DNA from: Paenibacillus beijingensis
Lineage (GTDB): Bacteria; Bacillota; Bacilli; Paenibacillales; Paenibacillaceae
Direction: 5' to 3'
Length of the DNA stretch: 64,000 nt
NCBI RefSeq assembly: GCF_000961095.1
Contig: NZ_CP011058.1
Coordinates: 2,628,501-2,692,500 of the forward strand
The translations under genes were made by a program, and so were the position numbers. Shown piece by piece: positions 33,854 through 43,069 of the stretch; the first letter of the stretch is position 1, and each line of letters opens with the position of its first letter. The notes beneath the pieces are model-generated. The model saw only the letters and a program-made list of their open reading frames with translations, was not told the origin of the DNA and ran no database searches.

Positions 33854-34816
33854 ATGAACCGAAAAGGGCTGAAGCTTGCTTATTTGCTTGCCGTGCTGAA
33901 CGCGGCGATCATCGGATTATCGTTTTTGTTTACCAAAAAGGCGCTTGGATATGCCCATCCGCTCGACACGCTTACGTACCGTTTTGCCGCTTCGTTTGCC
34001 GTCATGTCGATCCCGGTGGCGCTGGGATGGATCAAATTGAAGTACCGCGGCAAGCCGCTTTATAAAGCGCTGCTGCTCGCCGCCATGTACCCGCTTGGCT
34101 TTTTCACGTTTCAAGCGTTTGGGCTGCAGGCCGCCACCTCTGCGGAGGGAGGCATAATGTACGCATTCACTCCGGTCGTCACGATGGTGTTTGCCTCCGT
34201 ATTTTTGAAAGAAGCGACAACCGTCTTGCAGAAGCTGTCGATTTCCTTGTCGGTGTTCGGCGTTGTGTTTATCTTTCTCATGATGGGGGAGAGCATCGAT
34301 TTATCGAACATGAAGGGGATCTTCCTGCTGTTTTTGACTTGCCTGGCTTTTGCCGGATACAGCGTTTTGGCCCGCTCGCTTACGAAAGAGTTCAGCCCGG
34401 CAGAAATCGGTTATTTCACGATCGCACTCGGTTTCGCAGCTTTTCTCATCGTTTCTTTGACCGGCCATGCGGTTTCGGGGACGCTCGACCGCTTCTTCGC
34501 ACCGATCGCGAGCGGCACCTTTCTCGTGTCGATCTTCTATCTGGGCGTGATGTCCTCACTCTTCACAACATTGACGGCAAACTACATCTTGAGCAAAATG
34601 GAAGCTTCGAAAATGAGCGTATTCACCAATCTGTCGACCGTCGTCTCCATGGCGGCCGGAGCCATGTTTCTCGGGGAAGAAATGACAGTCTATCATTTGA
34701 TCGGCTCTGTGCTGATTATAGCGGGGGTTGTTGGAACGAATCGTTTTGGCCGAACGGGTACATCTTCAGCGTCTGGCAGATGGAAAGTAAACAAACGGAT
34801 CGAAGAGGGGAAATGA
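33854..34816 (+). CDS. EamA/DMT family transporter
   Basis: A 320-residue protein with ten hydrophobic segments in two EamA repeats and GAGAGGAAG upstream. The N-terminus (LLAVLNAAIIGLSFLFTKKAL) and second half are typical. It is divergent from a MocR regulator, a frequent pairing in Firmicutes in which the transporter is thought to move an amino acid, amine or B6-related compound. The C-terminus is a basic soluble tail. Confidence 0.88.
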   Translation: MNRKGLKLAYLLAVLNAAIIGLSFLFTKKALGYAHPLDTLTYRFAASFAVMSIPVALGWIKLKYRGKPLYKALLLAAMYPLGFFTFQAFGLQAATSAEGGIMYAFTPVVTMVFASVFLKEATTVLQKLSISLSVFGVVFIFLMMGESIDLSNMKGIFLLFLTCLAFAGYSVLARSLTKEFSPAEIGYFTIALGFAAFLIVSLTGHAVSGTLDRFFAPIASGTFLVSIFYLGVMSSLFTTLTANYILSKMEASKMSVFTNLSTVVSMAAGAMFLGEEMTVYHLIGSVLIIAGVVGTNRFGRTGTSSASGRWKVNKRIEEGK

Positions 34817-34841
34817 GTTTGACTGACGAAGTGAAGTTTAT

Positions 34842-34970
34842 ACAAAACAATGTTAAGTAAAATAAATACAATGTCAGGTAATTATAAAAATATTACTTTA
34901 CAATTGGATTATCGTTATCTATAATGGCAGTATATCTTACATCAAAAGCATTCTGGATTGTACATTGTAA
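34842..34970 (+). promoter_or_regulatory. Promoter region of the ABC/RidA operon with repeated Lrp-type motif
   Basis: Several forms of TTACAATGTA occur: TACAATGT at 34867, TTTACAATTG at 34897, and an inverted full copy TACATTGTAA at 34961-34970, with partial matches near 34850. The same motif lies near the Lrp gene at 47221 and four times at 47764-47868. The region is AT-rich and unlike its surroundings. I infer binding sites for the Lrp/AsnC protein encoded at 47246. Confidence 0.6.
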
Positions 34971-35004
34971 AGCTGCTATTTTACTTTTGGGAAGGAGGGG
35001 GCCG

Positions 35005-36516
35005 ATGACGCCTATTTTGGAAGCCAAGGGGATTTGGAAGTCTTTTGCAGGTCAGAGCGTGCTGAGAGGAGTTGATTTGACGGTTGACTCCGGCGAGATT
35101 GTCGCCTTGATGGGTCAAAATGGGGCAGGCAAATCGACGTTGATTAAAGTTTTGAGCGGCGCTGAAACGGCTGACCAGGGAGAAATATGGATGAATGGGA
35201 AGAAGGTCCATTTGACTTCGCCGTCCTCGGCCAAGAATGCTGGAATATGCACGATTTACCAAGAGTTGAGTCTGGTCCCGCAGCTAACCGTTACAGAGAA
35301 TGTATTTCTCGGCCGCCTGATCACAAAGAAAGGAAGCGTGCAGTGGGATGAAATGGACAAGACTGTCCGTAAAATCATCCAAACCTTACACATCGATTTG
35401 GATCCCGGAAAGCTTGTTTCCGATTTAAGCATAGCGGAACAACAATTGATCGAAATCGCCCGTGCGCTTGCCTTCCGCTATTCGATCATCATTTTTGACG
35501 AGCCTACGGCTGCGATTACGGCCAAAGAAGCCCGGAGGTTGTTTGCGATTATGCGTTCGTTAAAGGAACAAGGAGTAGGCATGATTTATATCTCTCATCG
35601 TTTGGATGAAATTGGCGAAATCGCCGATCGCGTAACGGTACTTCGCGACGGACAGGCGGTTTTCGACGGGCCGGCAACGACAAACGGAAATACTCTCGTC
35701 AGCCATATGATCGGGCATCAGGTGAATCGGGAAGCGAGTACTGGCCGCAGTCCCGGAAAAGAGCTGTTGAAGGTGGATCGGCTAACAGCTTCGGCGCATG
35801 AAAGGATTGATTTTCAAGATATTTCATTTTCGGTGCGGGCCGGTGAAATTGTGGGGATCGCGGGCGTTGTGGGTTGCGGGGCATTAAAGATCGCCCGGGC
35901 ATTGTTTGGAATACATCCCATAAACAGCGGCAGTATCCGTCTTGATGAAGTCGATTTTGATCCCAAAAACCCCGGGAATGCCGTGACAAGAGGAATAGCG
36001 TTTATTTCCGAAGACAGAAAGCTTGAGAGCATTATTCAAGGAAAAAGCATTCGGGATAACATATCCATCACGATATTAAACGCGATAACGAAGCTGGGAA
36101 TGGTGAAGAGCAGCGCAGAAAAAGATTCGGCCGACAAGCTGCTGGACAGGCTGAAAATCAGGCCCTCCGATCCGCTTTATCCAGCGGACAAGCTCAGTGG
36201 AGGAAATCAGCAAAAAGTGGCCTTGGCCAAATGGCTCTGCCGCGGTTCAAAGATGTTTATCGTTTGTGAGCCGACCCGGGGCATGGATGTACAGGCGAGG
36301 GAAGATGTGTACAAAATTCTTGATGTTCTTAGCAGCCAGGGGGCTGGGGTTCTCGTTATTTCATCCGATTTTCAAGAGGTGGCCGGCGTATGCGATCGCG
36401 CTCTTGTCATGAGAGATGGCCGAATCGTCGGGGAATTGCCACAACGCTCCATGACGGAACAATCATTGCTTCAACTTGCATTGGGAGCGGAATATGCGGA
36501 GGAGAGCGTTTCGTGA
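35005..36516 (+). CDS. Ribose/galactose-type ABC transporter ATP-binding protein (RbsA/MglA family)
   Basis: A 503-residue protein starting at ATG 35005 behind GAAGGAGGGG. It has two tandem ATPase domains: the first has Walker A MGQNGAGKST and Walker B IIIFDEPTAAI, and the second has a degenerate Walker A (GVVGCGALKI) and signature LSGGNQQK. This asymmetry is normal for RbsA. It is the first gene of a long operon with two permeases and two binding proteins. The operon's enzymes are not sugar enzymes, so the usual ribose label should not be trusted. Confidence 0.92.
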   Translation: MTPILEAKGIWKSFAGQSVLRGVDLTVDSGEIVALMGQNGAGKSTLIKVLSGAETADQGEIWMNGKKVHLTSPSSAKNAGICTIYQELSLVPQLTVTENVFLGRLITKKGSVQWDEMDKTVRKIIQTLHIDLDPGKLVSDLSIAEQQLIEIARALAFRYSIIIFDEPTAAITAKEARRLFAIMRSLKEQGVGMIYISHRLDEIGEIADRVTVLRDGQAVFDGPATTNGNTLVSHMIGHQVNREASTGRSPGKELLKVDRLTASAHERIDFQDISFSVRAGEIVGIAGVVGCGALKIARALFGIHPINSGSIRLDEVDFDPKNPGNAVTRGIAFISEDRKLESIIQGKSIRDNISITILNAITKLGMVKSSAEKDSADKLLDRLKIRPSDPLYPADKLSGGNQQKVALAKWLCRGSKMFIVCEPTRGMDVQAREDVYKILDVLSSQGAGVLVISSDFQEVAGVCDRALVMRDGRIVGELPQRSMTEQSLLQLALGAEYAEESVS

Positions 36517-37442
36517 ATAAATATATTAATTTATGGATTTTAATCGGCGTATGTGCCATTAGCGCTCTGGTAGAGCCGCGATTTCTCGGACCTACAAATC
36601 TGATTAACATATCGAACGTGGCTTCCATTTTGTTGATTGCGGCTTTAGCTCAAATGCTGATTATTTTACTGGGCGAAATCGATCTTTCCATGGGGTCTGT
36701 CGTTGCGTTGGTATCCATGGTGACGGTTATGACAGCCAATCAATTCGGAATATGGTACGGGTTTCTGGCGGGTATTGCGGCCGGAGGCATTGCAGGACTG
36801 CTGAACGGTTTCATTACTTCCCTGGGGGTACCCTCTTTTATCACTACTGTAGCGGCGCTAACGTATATGGCTGGAATCGCCCGTTACATCAGCGGCGGAA
36901 TACCGGTCGAATCCAAGGACCCCGCATCTGGCTTGCTCGGCTCAACCTATGTCGGTCCGATTCCGCTTACCGTTCTTATTGCGGCATGTCTTTTAGGGTT
37001 AATTTATGCAGTTACCAAATTTTCGCAGTTTGGAAGAGTCGTCTACTTTATCGGCTCGAACAAAAGGGCCACATTGTTATCAGGCGTTAACATCTCCCGC
37101 TCCATTCTCCTCACTTTTACCGTTTCCGGGACGTTAACGGGCCTTGCAGGTATCATCCTTGCATCCCGCGTCCATTCCGGTCAACCCGAATTGTTCCCTA
37201 CTCTCGCATTTGAAGCGATCGGCGCGATTGCTCTTGGAGGCATTCCTTTGACCGGCGGACGCGGAAGTGTTTGGCAAGTATTGTCCGGTGTCATCATTTA
37301 CAGCGTCATTAAGAATGCATTAACGCTGGCGAACTTCTCGAGTCAGGTGCAGCAAGTTATTCTTGGTCTCATTCTGATTCTGGCCGTTACCGTCAGCATG
37401 TACTCAAGCAAGCGGACAAAGCTGGGGGTGATCGGCGCATGA
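36513..37442 (+). CDS. ABC transporter permease (RbsC family), copy 1
   Basis: A 309-residue protein from a GTG that overlaps the ATPase stop (GTGA). About nine hydrophobic segments and the family motifs LGEIDLSMGSVVALVSM and AIGAIALGGIPLTGGRGSV are present. It pairs with the next permease to form a heterodimeric channel. The upstream in-frame extension inside the ATPase gene is not translated. Confidence 0.9.
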   Translation: MNKYINLWILIGVCAISALVEPRFLGPTNLINISNVASILLIAALAQMLIILLGEIDLSMGSVVALVSMVTVMTANQFGIWYGFLAGIAAGGIAGLLNGFITSLGVPSFITTVAALTYMAGIARYISGGIPVESKDPASGLLGSTYVGPIPLTVLIAACLLGLIYAVTKFSQFGRVVYFIGSNKRATLLSGVNISRSILLTFTVSGTLTGLAGIILASRVHSGQPELFPTLAFEAIGAIALGGIPLTGGRGSVWQVLSGVIIYSVIKNALTLANFSSQVQQVILGLILILAVTVSMYSSKRTKLGVIGA

Positions 37443-38440
37443 TTCGGTCCCTCCTTCGCAACGATTTGATTTATTTCATCCCCGTTCTTGTTCTGGGTAC
37501 TGCATTTGCCCTCGTTGTTCCGGGTTTTGGAACCTGGGGCAATGCCGGTTTGATTCTCTCACAGGCTGCCCCTCTTATTATTATCGCTCTCGCGCAAATG
37601 TTCGTGCTGATGACCGGCGGTTTCGATATTTCGGTCGGGGCGGTTGCCGCTTTGGTAAGTGTCGTGACGGCTCTCGCCTGCCAGCAGTTCGGCTTTGCCG
37701 CCGCATTAGCTGCCGGATTGCTGACGGGTGTCTTGGCCGGGACCATCAACGGATTAAACGTTGCCGTATTCGGCGTACAGCCTGTAATCGCCACCTTGGG
37801 CATGCTTCTTGCAGGAAGAGGGCTTTCCCTGCTGCTCGCTCCAATGCCGGTTACCGGCCTGCCGAAACAGTTGCTCGAAATCGGATACGGGTCGTTTTGG
37901 GGACTGCCGATTTCGGTATGGATCGCCTTGGTGTTAGTCATTATCGTTGAAATCCTCATCAGGCGGACCGCTTGGCTGCGGGCGATATTGGCGGTTGGGG
38001 GCTCCGAAAGCGCGGCGCGCTTAAACGGAATCTCCGTCAGAACAATCAAACTGAGCGCTTATGCGGCAACAGGTCTTCTTTCCGCATTCGCCGCTATCCT
38101 GTATACGGCCCGCGCCAATTCCGGCCAACCGAATCTTGGAGTCGGATTGGAGCTTGACGCCATTACGGCGGCCGTTATCGGCGGAGTATCCTTGCTGGGC
38201 GGCAAAGGCCGTGCGGTCGGCGCTTGCGCCGGGGCGCTCATTCTTGCCGAGCTTGCGAACGGGATGAGCCTGGCGGATATTTCACCTTTTTTGCAGCAGG
38301 TCATAACGGGAACGGTTTTGATTTTTTATGCCATCATTCTGTTTAATAATCATCTTTTTCGAGGCTTTATTATTCGCAAAAAGAAGATTGTTATAAATGA
38401 AAACTTAAATGGAGGGATCGTCGAACATTCAAAACTTTAA
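37439..38440 (+). CDS. ABC transporter permease (RbsC family), copy 2
   Basis: A 333-residue protein coupled to the first permease by an ATGA overlap. The motifs MTGGFDISVGAVAALVSV and AVIGGVSLLGGKG are the same family landmarks as in copy 1, but overall similarity is moderate, so these are an old duplication forming a heterodimer. The C-terminus carries an extended basic tail after the last helix. Confidence 0.9.
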   Translation: MIRSLLRNDLIYFIPVLVLGTAFALVVPGFGTWGNAGLILSQAAPLIIIALAQMFVLMTGGFDISVGAVAALVSVVTALACQQFGFAAALAAGLLTGVLAGTINGLNVAVFGVQPVIATLGMLLAGRGLSLLLAPMPVTGLPKQLLEIGYGSFWGLPISVWIALVLVIIVEILIRRTAWLRAILAVGGSESAARLNGISVRTIKLSAYAATGLLSAFAAILYTARANSGQPNLGVGLELDAITAAVIGGVSLLGGKGRAVGACAGALILAELANGMSLADISPFLQQVITGTVLIFYAIILFNNHLFRGFIIRKKKIVINENLNGGIVEHSKL

Positions 38441-38482
38441 GGCACGAACTTCAATCATTTTATTGTGGAGGAGGGAATGCGC

Positions 38483-39499
38483 ATGAAGAAAATTTCAACG
38501 CTTGCATGTTTCATGCTGCTCACGATGGTCCTGTCGGCATGCGGCTCGAACTCGGGCTCGAATGCTTCTCCAAATGCAAGCGCCCCGGAAACGGAAGCCG
38601 GATCCGCCCCGTCAAAAATCGTGATCGGGCTGTCCGTACCGGATTTGTCTTCATCGTTCTGGACGTCGATCGTCTACGGGGCGAAAACGGAGGCAGAAGC
38701 TTCCGGCGTTACATTGCTGATTGAAAATGCGGGAGGAGACGCTAAAGTACAGGACCAAATTTCGCAAATTCAAAATTTAACGCAGAAAAATGTTAATGCC
38801 CTGATCGTGGGTGCAACCGATGGAACCGGTGTTGCACCGGTTGTTGACCTGGCCGCTAATAAAGGGATTGCGGTTGTCGGATTAAGCAGTCCGCCCGATA
38901 CGGACAAGCTGGTCTCCTCGGTAGGTACGGATAATTACAGGATGGGCAAACTGCTTGCGCAAGGAATTGGAGCAAAGTTGAACGGAACCGGCCAGGTCGC
39001 CATGATGGCGGGGCCGGCGGGACAAGTATGGGCAACAAAACGGGCACAAGGATTCGAGGAAACGATTGCCGGCGAATTTCCCGGGATCAAAATCGTTTCT
39101 ACCGACCATACAGGAGACAATCGCAACGCGGCATTGAATCTGATGCAGGATTGGCTGCAGCGGTTTCCCGACCTGAAAGCTGTTTATACGGCGACGGACG
39201 ATATCGGGGCCGGAGCCGCCGATGCGATCGAAGCGGCTGACAAGACGGGGAGCATTCTGGTGGCATCATCCAACCTGAGCCCTGTAGGCATCGATTACTT
39301 GAAGCGCGGATTGCTCGCTTTTGAAACGACGCAAAAGGTCGTTGCCCAAGGCAGGGCGGCGGTTCAGCAAGCGGTCAGGGCCGTAAAAGGCGAAGCTGTC
39401 GAGAAAGAAGTCGTGACGGATGTCGTATTCGTGGATCAACATTCCATCGCCAGCGTGGATTTCTCGGATATAAGCGCACCGGAAGGGTTTAAACCTTAA
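38483..39499 (+). CDS. Periplasmic-binding-protein-like lipoprotein (sugar-type ABC), copy 1
   Basis: A 338-residue lipoprotein. The start at ATG 38483 lies 9 bases after GAGGAGGG; ATG 38477 is too close to it. The signal peptide ends in LSAC, followed by an Asn/Ser/Gly-rich linker. The mature domain (IVIGLSVPDLSSSFWTSIVYGA) is a type I periplasmic-binding fold of the ribose group. It is closely similar to the protein at 39977, by eye well over half of the mature positions. It captures the operon's substrate outside the membrane. Confidence 0.92.
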   Translation: MKKISTLACFMLLTMVLSACGSNSGSNASPNASAPETEAGSAPSKIVIGLSVPDLSSSFWTSIVYGAKTEAEASGVTLLIENAGGDAKVQDQISQIQNLTQKNVNALIVGATDGTGVAPVVDLAANKGIAVVGLSSPPDTDKLVSSVGTDNYRMGKLLAQGIGAKLNGTGQVAMMAGPAGQVWATKRAQGFEETIAGEFPGIKIVSTDHTGDNRNAALNLMQDWLQRFPDLKAVYTATDDIGAGAADAIEAADKTGSILVASSNLSPVGIDYLKRGLLAFETTQKVVAQGRAAVQQAVRAVKGEAVEKEVVTDVVFVDQHSIASVDFSDISAPEGFKP

Positions 39500-39532
39500 A
39501 TCAAATTTTATAAAAAATCGGAGGTAGTACAA

Positions 39533-39943
39533 ATGAAAGAAGCCATCATTTTGCCAGGATATGTTGACGATATGCCGTTTTCGCTCGGATATAAAGTCAA
39601 AGGGGGGACGACGCTGCACATTTCCGGAGCAACCGCATATCCGCTGTACCACAGCCACCCCCACATCGAAGAAGAGCTGCAGGTTTCCGATTCCATCAAG
39701 GACCAAACGCAAAAGGTGCTTGATAATATCAAGCTTGTTGTGGAAGCGGCCGGCGGGACAATCAACGACATTGTGAAAACGACCATTTTCAATACCCGGA
39801 TGGATCTGCAGGATGAAGTCAACGAGGTGTACAACGCGTTCTTCGCCGGTCACAGACCCGCACGTTCCCATATCGGCGTATCCGAGCTTGTAGGCTCCAA
39901 ACTGATGATCGAAATTGAAGTCATCGCGGTTTTGAACAATTAA
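39533..39943 (+). CDS. RidA family protein, copy 1
   Basis: A 136-residue cytosolic protein with GGAGGTAG upstream. The RidA family end PARSHIGVSELVGSKLMIEIE is present, with the substrate-carboxylate-binding Arg of PARS. RidA proteins hydrolyse reactive enamines or imines to keto acids and ammonia. Some paralogues are dedicated to a pathway. It lies 33 bases after the first binding-protein gene. The N-terminus (EAIILPGYVDDMPFSLGYKVKGG) is unlike generic RidA and is shared with copy 2 at 40991. Confidence 0.9.
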   Translation: MKEAIILPGYVDDMPFSLGYKVKGGTTLHISGATAYPLYHSHPHIEEELQVSDSIKDQTQKVLDNIKLVVEAAGGTINDIVKTTIFNTRMDLQDEVNEVYNAFFAGHRPARSHIGVSELVGSKLMIEIEVIAVLNN

Positions 39944-39976
39944 ACTTCATAATCATTTTGGCCGGGGGGCTTTAGC

Positions 39977-40960
39977 ATGCGCAAGATTTACTTGTCTACG
40001 ATGTTCACAATCATGACGATACTGCTGCTTTCAGCATGCAGTTCCAACGCAAATCAACCTGAAGTCAATCAGGATGACATTGTCATCGGGCTTTCCGTCC
40101 CGAGTCTGTCCTCATCATTCTGGACGTCGATTGTTTACGGTGCCCAATCCGAAGCGGATAGGCTGGGGGCAAAATTAATCGTTGTGAATGCGGGAGGGGA
40201 TACGAAGGTCCAGGATCAAATCTCCCAGATCCAGAACTTGATCCAGAAGCAAGTGGATGCATTGATTGTCGGGGCGACAGACGGGAAAGGGGTTGCGCCC
40301 ATTGTTAGTCAGGCCGTTTCCAAAGGAATCCCTGTCGTAGGGTTAAGCAGTCTTCCGGAGAGCGATGAGCTTGTTTCGGAGGTTGGGGCAGACCATTACA
40401 AAATCGGGCAACTGTTAGCCAAAGGAATGGGGGACGCGCTGAAAGGCACCGGTCAAGTCGCGATGATGGCAGGTCCTGCTGGACAACACTGGGCAACCGA
40501 CCGGGCGAAAGGATTTCAAGAGACAATCAGCTCCGAGTTTCCGGCGATTAAGATCGTATCGATTGAACATACCGATGACAATCGAAACGGTGCATTGACG
40601 CTGATGGAGGATTGGCTGCAGCGCTTTCCGGATCTAACCGGCGTTTTTACAGCAACGGACGATATCGGTGCGGGAGCGGCCGATGCCATTGCGGCTGCAA
40701 ATAAGACCGGCGGTATCCTCATCGCATCTTCCAATCTAAGCCCTGTCGGGATTGATTATATGAAACGGGGCCTAATCACATTCGAAACGGCGGAGAAAGT
40801 GGTTGTCCAAGGAAAAGCGGCAGCCGAACAAGCTTACAATGCGGTTGCCGGAAAGCCGGTTGAGAAACAAGTGATTACGGATGTGCTGTATGTAGACCGA
40901 AACGGCATCGATTCGGTTGATCTTTCCGAGATTAACGCTCCGGACGGATTCAAACCCTAA
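39977..40960 (+). CDS. Periplasmic-binding-protein-like lipoprotein (sugar-type ABC), copy 2
   Basis: A 327-residue lipoprotein with signal peptide ending LLSAC and almost no linker. The mature sequence follows copy 1 nearly position for position, e.g. LSSSFWTSIVYGA, QDQISQIQNL, VAMMAGPAGQ, TATDDIGAGAADAI and SSNLSPVGIDY. Divergence is spread evenly, so the duplication is not very recent. It could bind a variant ligand or give dose. With the following RidA it repeats the module at 38483-39943. Confidence 0.92.
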   Translation: MRKIYLSTMFTIMTILLLSACSSNANQPEVNQDDIVIGLSVPSLSSSFWTSIVYGAQSEADRLGAKLIVVNAGGDTKVQDQISQIQNLIQKQVDALIVGATDGKGVAPIVSQAVSKGIPVVGLSSLPESDELVSEVGADHYKIGQLLAKGMGDALKGTGQVAMMAGPAGQHWATDRAKGFQETISSEFPAIKIVSIEHTDDNRNGALTLMEDWLQRFPDLTGVFTATDDIGAGAADAIAAANKTGGILIASSNLSPVGIDYMKRGLITFETAEKVVVQGKAAAEQAYNAVAGKPVEKQVITDVLYVDRNGIDSVDLSEINAPDGFKP

Positions 40961-40990
40961 ATTTAAACCCTAAATATGGAGGTTATAGAA

Positions 40991-41440
40991 ATGAAAGAAA
41001 CAATTGTTTTACCGGGTTATGTTGACGATATGCCTTTTTCTTTAGGTTATGAAGTAAAGGGCGGAGCAACAACGTTATACCTCTCCGGCGCAACGGCCTA
41101 TCCTCTCTATTACAGTCACCCTGCCTTTGGGTGGGTTGCAAATGCCGAGCAAAGCGATGAAAGCGATGCCGGTATGTCTCTCCCCAACTCGATTAAAGAA
41201 CAGACGCAGATCGTACTTGAAAACCTCAAAATTGTCATAGAAGCAGCCGGCGGGACGATCAACGATATTGTCAAAACGACGATTTTCAATAAACGTATGG
41301 ACCTGCAAGACGAAGTTAACGAAGTATACAATGCGTTTTTTGCCGGACATCGGCCTGCCCGCTCTCATATCGGAGTTGCTGACCTTGTCAGCCCGGATCT
41401 TTTGATCGAGATTGAAGCGATCGCGGTTTTGAACGATTAA
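40991..41440 (+). CDS. RidA family protein, copy 2
   Basis: A 149-residue protein from ATG 40991 behind GGAGG. It matches copy 1 but has an insert of about 14 residues near position 45 (FGWVANAEQSDESDAGMSLP) facing the region where copy 1 has HPHIEEELQVSD. PARSHIGVADL retains the catalytic Arg. The paired loss or gain of this loop suggests that the two RidA proteins act on different intermediates or form mixed trimers. It is the last gene before the cyclase. Confidence 0.9.
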   Translation: MKETIVLPGYVDDMPFSLGYEVKGGATTLYLSGATAYPLYYSHPAFGWVANAEQSDESDAGMSLPNSIKEQTQIVLENLKIVIEAAGGTINDIVKTTIFNKRMDLQDEVNEVYNAFFAGHRPARSHIGVADLVSPDLLIEIEAIAVLND

Positions 41441-41470
41441 TCGATTTATATACGAAGGAAGTGAACTGTC

Positions 41471-42136
41471 TTGAAAATTATCGACTTGAGTCTGCCTGTC
41501 AACGATGAAGTGTACGGTCCGCCGTCTACGAATGTAAAGGTACAATTTACCCCTCATAACCGGGGTCCCGGGTTTTGGCAGGTTACATCGATCGATATGA
41601 GCGTGCATACGGGCTCGCATATTGATTCGGCGCTGCATGTCACTGAAGACGGGGGTACGGTGGATCAATTTTCGCTCGATCAAGTCATTGGCGAAGCCGT
41701 CATTTTGGATTTGACCCACATCAAAGACCATCAGGGGATTACGGCGGCGGACTTGGAAGCCTGTCAAGCCCAAATCCAGCCGGGAGATATTATTCTTCTC
41801 AATACCGGCTGGAGCGATAAAACGTGGGGGCAGTATCCGCGGTACTTCGTGGATTCGCCGTTCCTTACGCTGGACGCCGGAAGATGGCTGGTTCAACAGA
41901 AACCGCGGGCAATCGGATGCGATTTTTTCGAGGAATATGCGGCAAGATTTAAAGATTTCACTTCGGAGGATTTCATCGTTCACCGGGAAATATTGGACAG
42001 CGGAATTGTATTGTTGGAGGGACTGACGAATCTAAGCGCACTGCCGTCCGACAGGATTCAGTTTTTCGGTCCGTTTGTAAAATTCGCAGGAATCGAAGGT
42101 TCCATGGCCCGTTTTTTTGCGGTAGTTGAAGAATGA
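41471..42136 (+). CDS. Cyclase family metal-dependent hydrolase (kynurenine formamidase / isatin hydrolase-like)
   Basis: A 221-residue enzyme with a TTG start after GAAGGAAGTG. The family metal site is VHTGSHIDSALHV near residue 50 (His, His and Asp ligands), the HxGTHxDxPxH pattern with Ser and Ala variants. Family members open cyclic amides or hydrolyse formamides, as in isatin hydrolase and kynurenine formamidase. In this operon it may open an imported heterocycle. It is separated by 13 bases from the next gene, with a 4-5 base upstream RBS in between. Confidence 0.88.
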   Translation: MKIIDLSLPVNDEVYGPPSTNVKVQFTPHNRGPGFWQVTSIDMSVHTGSHIDSALHVTEDGGTVDQFSLDQVIGEAVILDLTHIKDHQGITAADLEACQAQIQPGDIILLNTGWSDKTWGQYPRYFVDSPFLTLDAGRWLVQQKPRAIGCDFFEEYAARFKDFTSEDFIVHREILDSGIVLLEGLTNLSALPSDRIQFFGPFVKFAGIEGSMARFFAVVEE

Positions 42137-42149
42137 GGAGCGATTAAAG

Positions 42150-43043
42150 GTGAAATTGGGGACTTATGAACAAGAGGGGAAATGGTTCGCCGGGGTCATC
42201 GAAAACGATGGGATCTTCCCGGTTGATCAGCTGCTTGAAGGCAGCCCGAATGCTGCTCGTATCAAGGATATGCTTGAAATTATCGAATTCGGCGAGGAGG
42301 CGCTCGGCTGGATCAGAGAAGGACTTGAGAACGGCAGAAGCCGGGTTCGACCGATACCACCCGAACAAGTTAACGTACTCGCGCCCATCGTCTTGCCGGC
42401 AAAAAATGTTTTTTGTGTCGGCCGCAATTATATCGAACACGTTCATGAAGGCGACCGCGCCAACGGCGTAGCGATCGGAGCGCCCAAGAAACCGATTTTT
42501 TTTACAAAAGCGCCCACTTCCGTGATCGGCGACGGGGACCCGATCGTCTACCCCGATTGCACCCGGAAATTGGATTACGAATGCGAATTGGCCGTCGTCA
42601 TAGGCAAGCAAGGCAAAGACATCAAGGAAGAGGATGTATACGACTATATATTCGGCTATACGATTATTAACGATGTTACCGCGAGAGACTTGCAGGATGA
42701 GCATGGTCAATGGTTCAAAGGGAAATCGCTGGATACGTTTTGTCCGACAGGCCCTTATATCGTGACAAAAGACGAACTGGAATGGCCGCTCAATGTTTCG
42801 CTTGAACTTAGGGTGAACGGAGAACTGCGGCAATCGATGGTTACGGCGGATATGATCTTTCATATTCCGCGGATCATATCGGAGCTTTCGAAAGGCATGA
42901 CGTTGGAAGCCGGCGATATCATCGCAACGGGAACCGGTCCCGGATGCGGATTCGGATTTGAGCCGCCGAAATTTTTGAACGTCGGGGATGTCGTAGAAAT
43001 AAAGGTGGAAGGCATCGGAGTGCTGCAAAATCCGGTAAGGTAG
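42150..43043 (+). CDS. Fumarylacetoacetate hydrolase family protein
   Basis: A 298-residue enzyme from the GTG at 42150 behind TGAGGAG; an in-frame TTG at 42126 overlaps the cyclase. The FAH fold is clear from KLDYECELAVVIGKQGKDI (metal-binding Glu pair), NDVTARDLQ and KSLDTFCPTGPYIV. The family cleaves or hydrates acylpyruvate-type 2-keto acids. Acting after the cyclase and RidA steps, it could cleave the carbon skeleton; this order is my inference. Confidence 0.9.
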   Translation: MKLGTYEQEGKWFAGVIENDGIFPVDQLLEGSPNAARIKDMLEIIEFGEEALGWIREGLENGRSRVRPIPPEQVNVLAPIVLPAKNVFCVGRNYIEHVHEGDRANGVAIGAPKKPIFFTKAPTSVIGDGDPIVYPDCTRKLDYECELAVVIGKQGKDIKEEDVYDYIFGYTIINDVTARDLQDEHGQWFKGKSLDTFCPTGPYIVTKDELEWPLNVSLELRVNGELRQSMVTADMIFHIPRIISELSKGMTLEAGDIIATGTGPGCGFGFEPPKFLNVGDVVEIKVEGIGVLQNPVR

Positions 43044-43069
43044 TACGACGAACGAGGAGAATCGCTTCT

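Noticed and set aside
35005..38440. Ribose or xylose uptake operon
   Set aside because: The family is right but no kinase, isomerase or other sugar enzyme is nearby; all linked enzymes act on amides, imines or keto acids.
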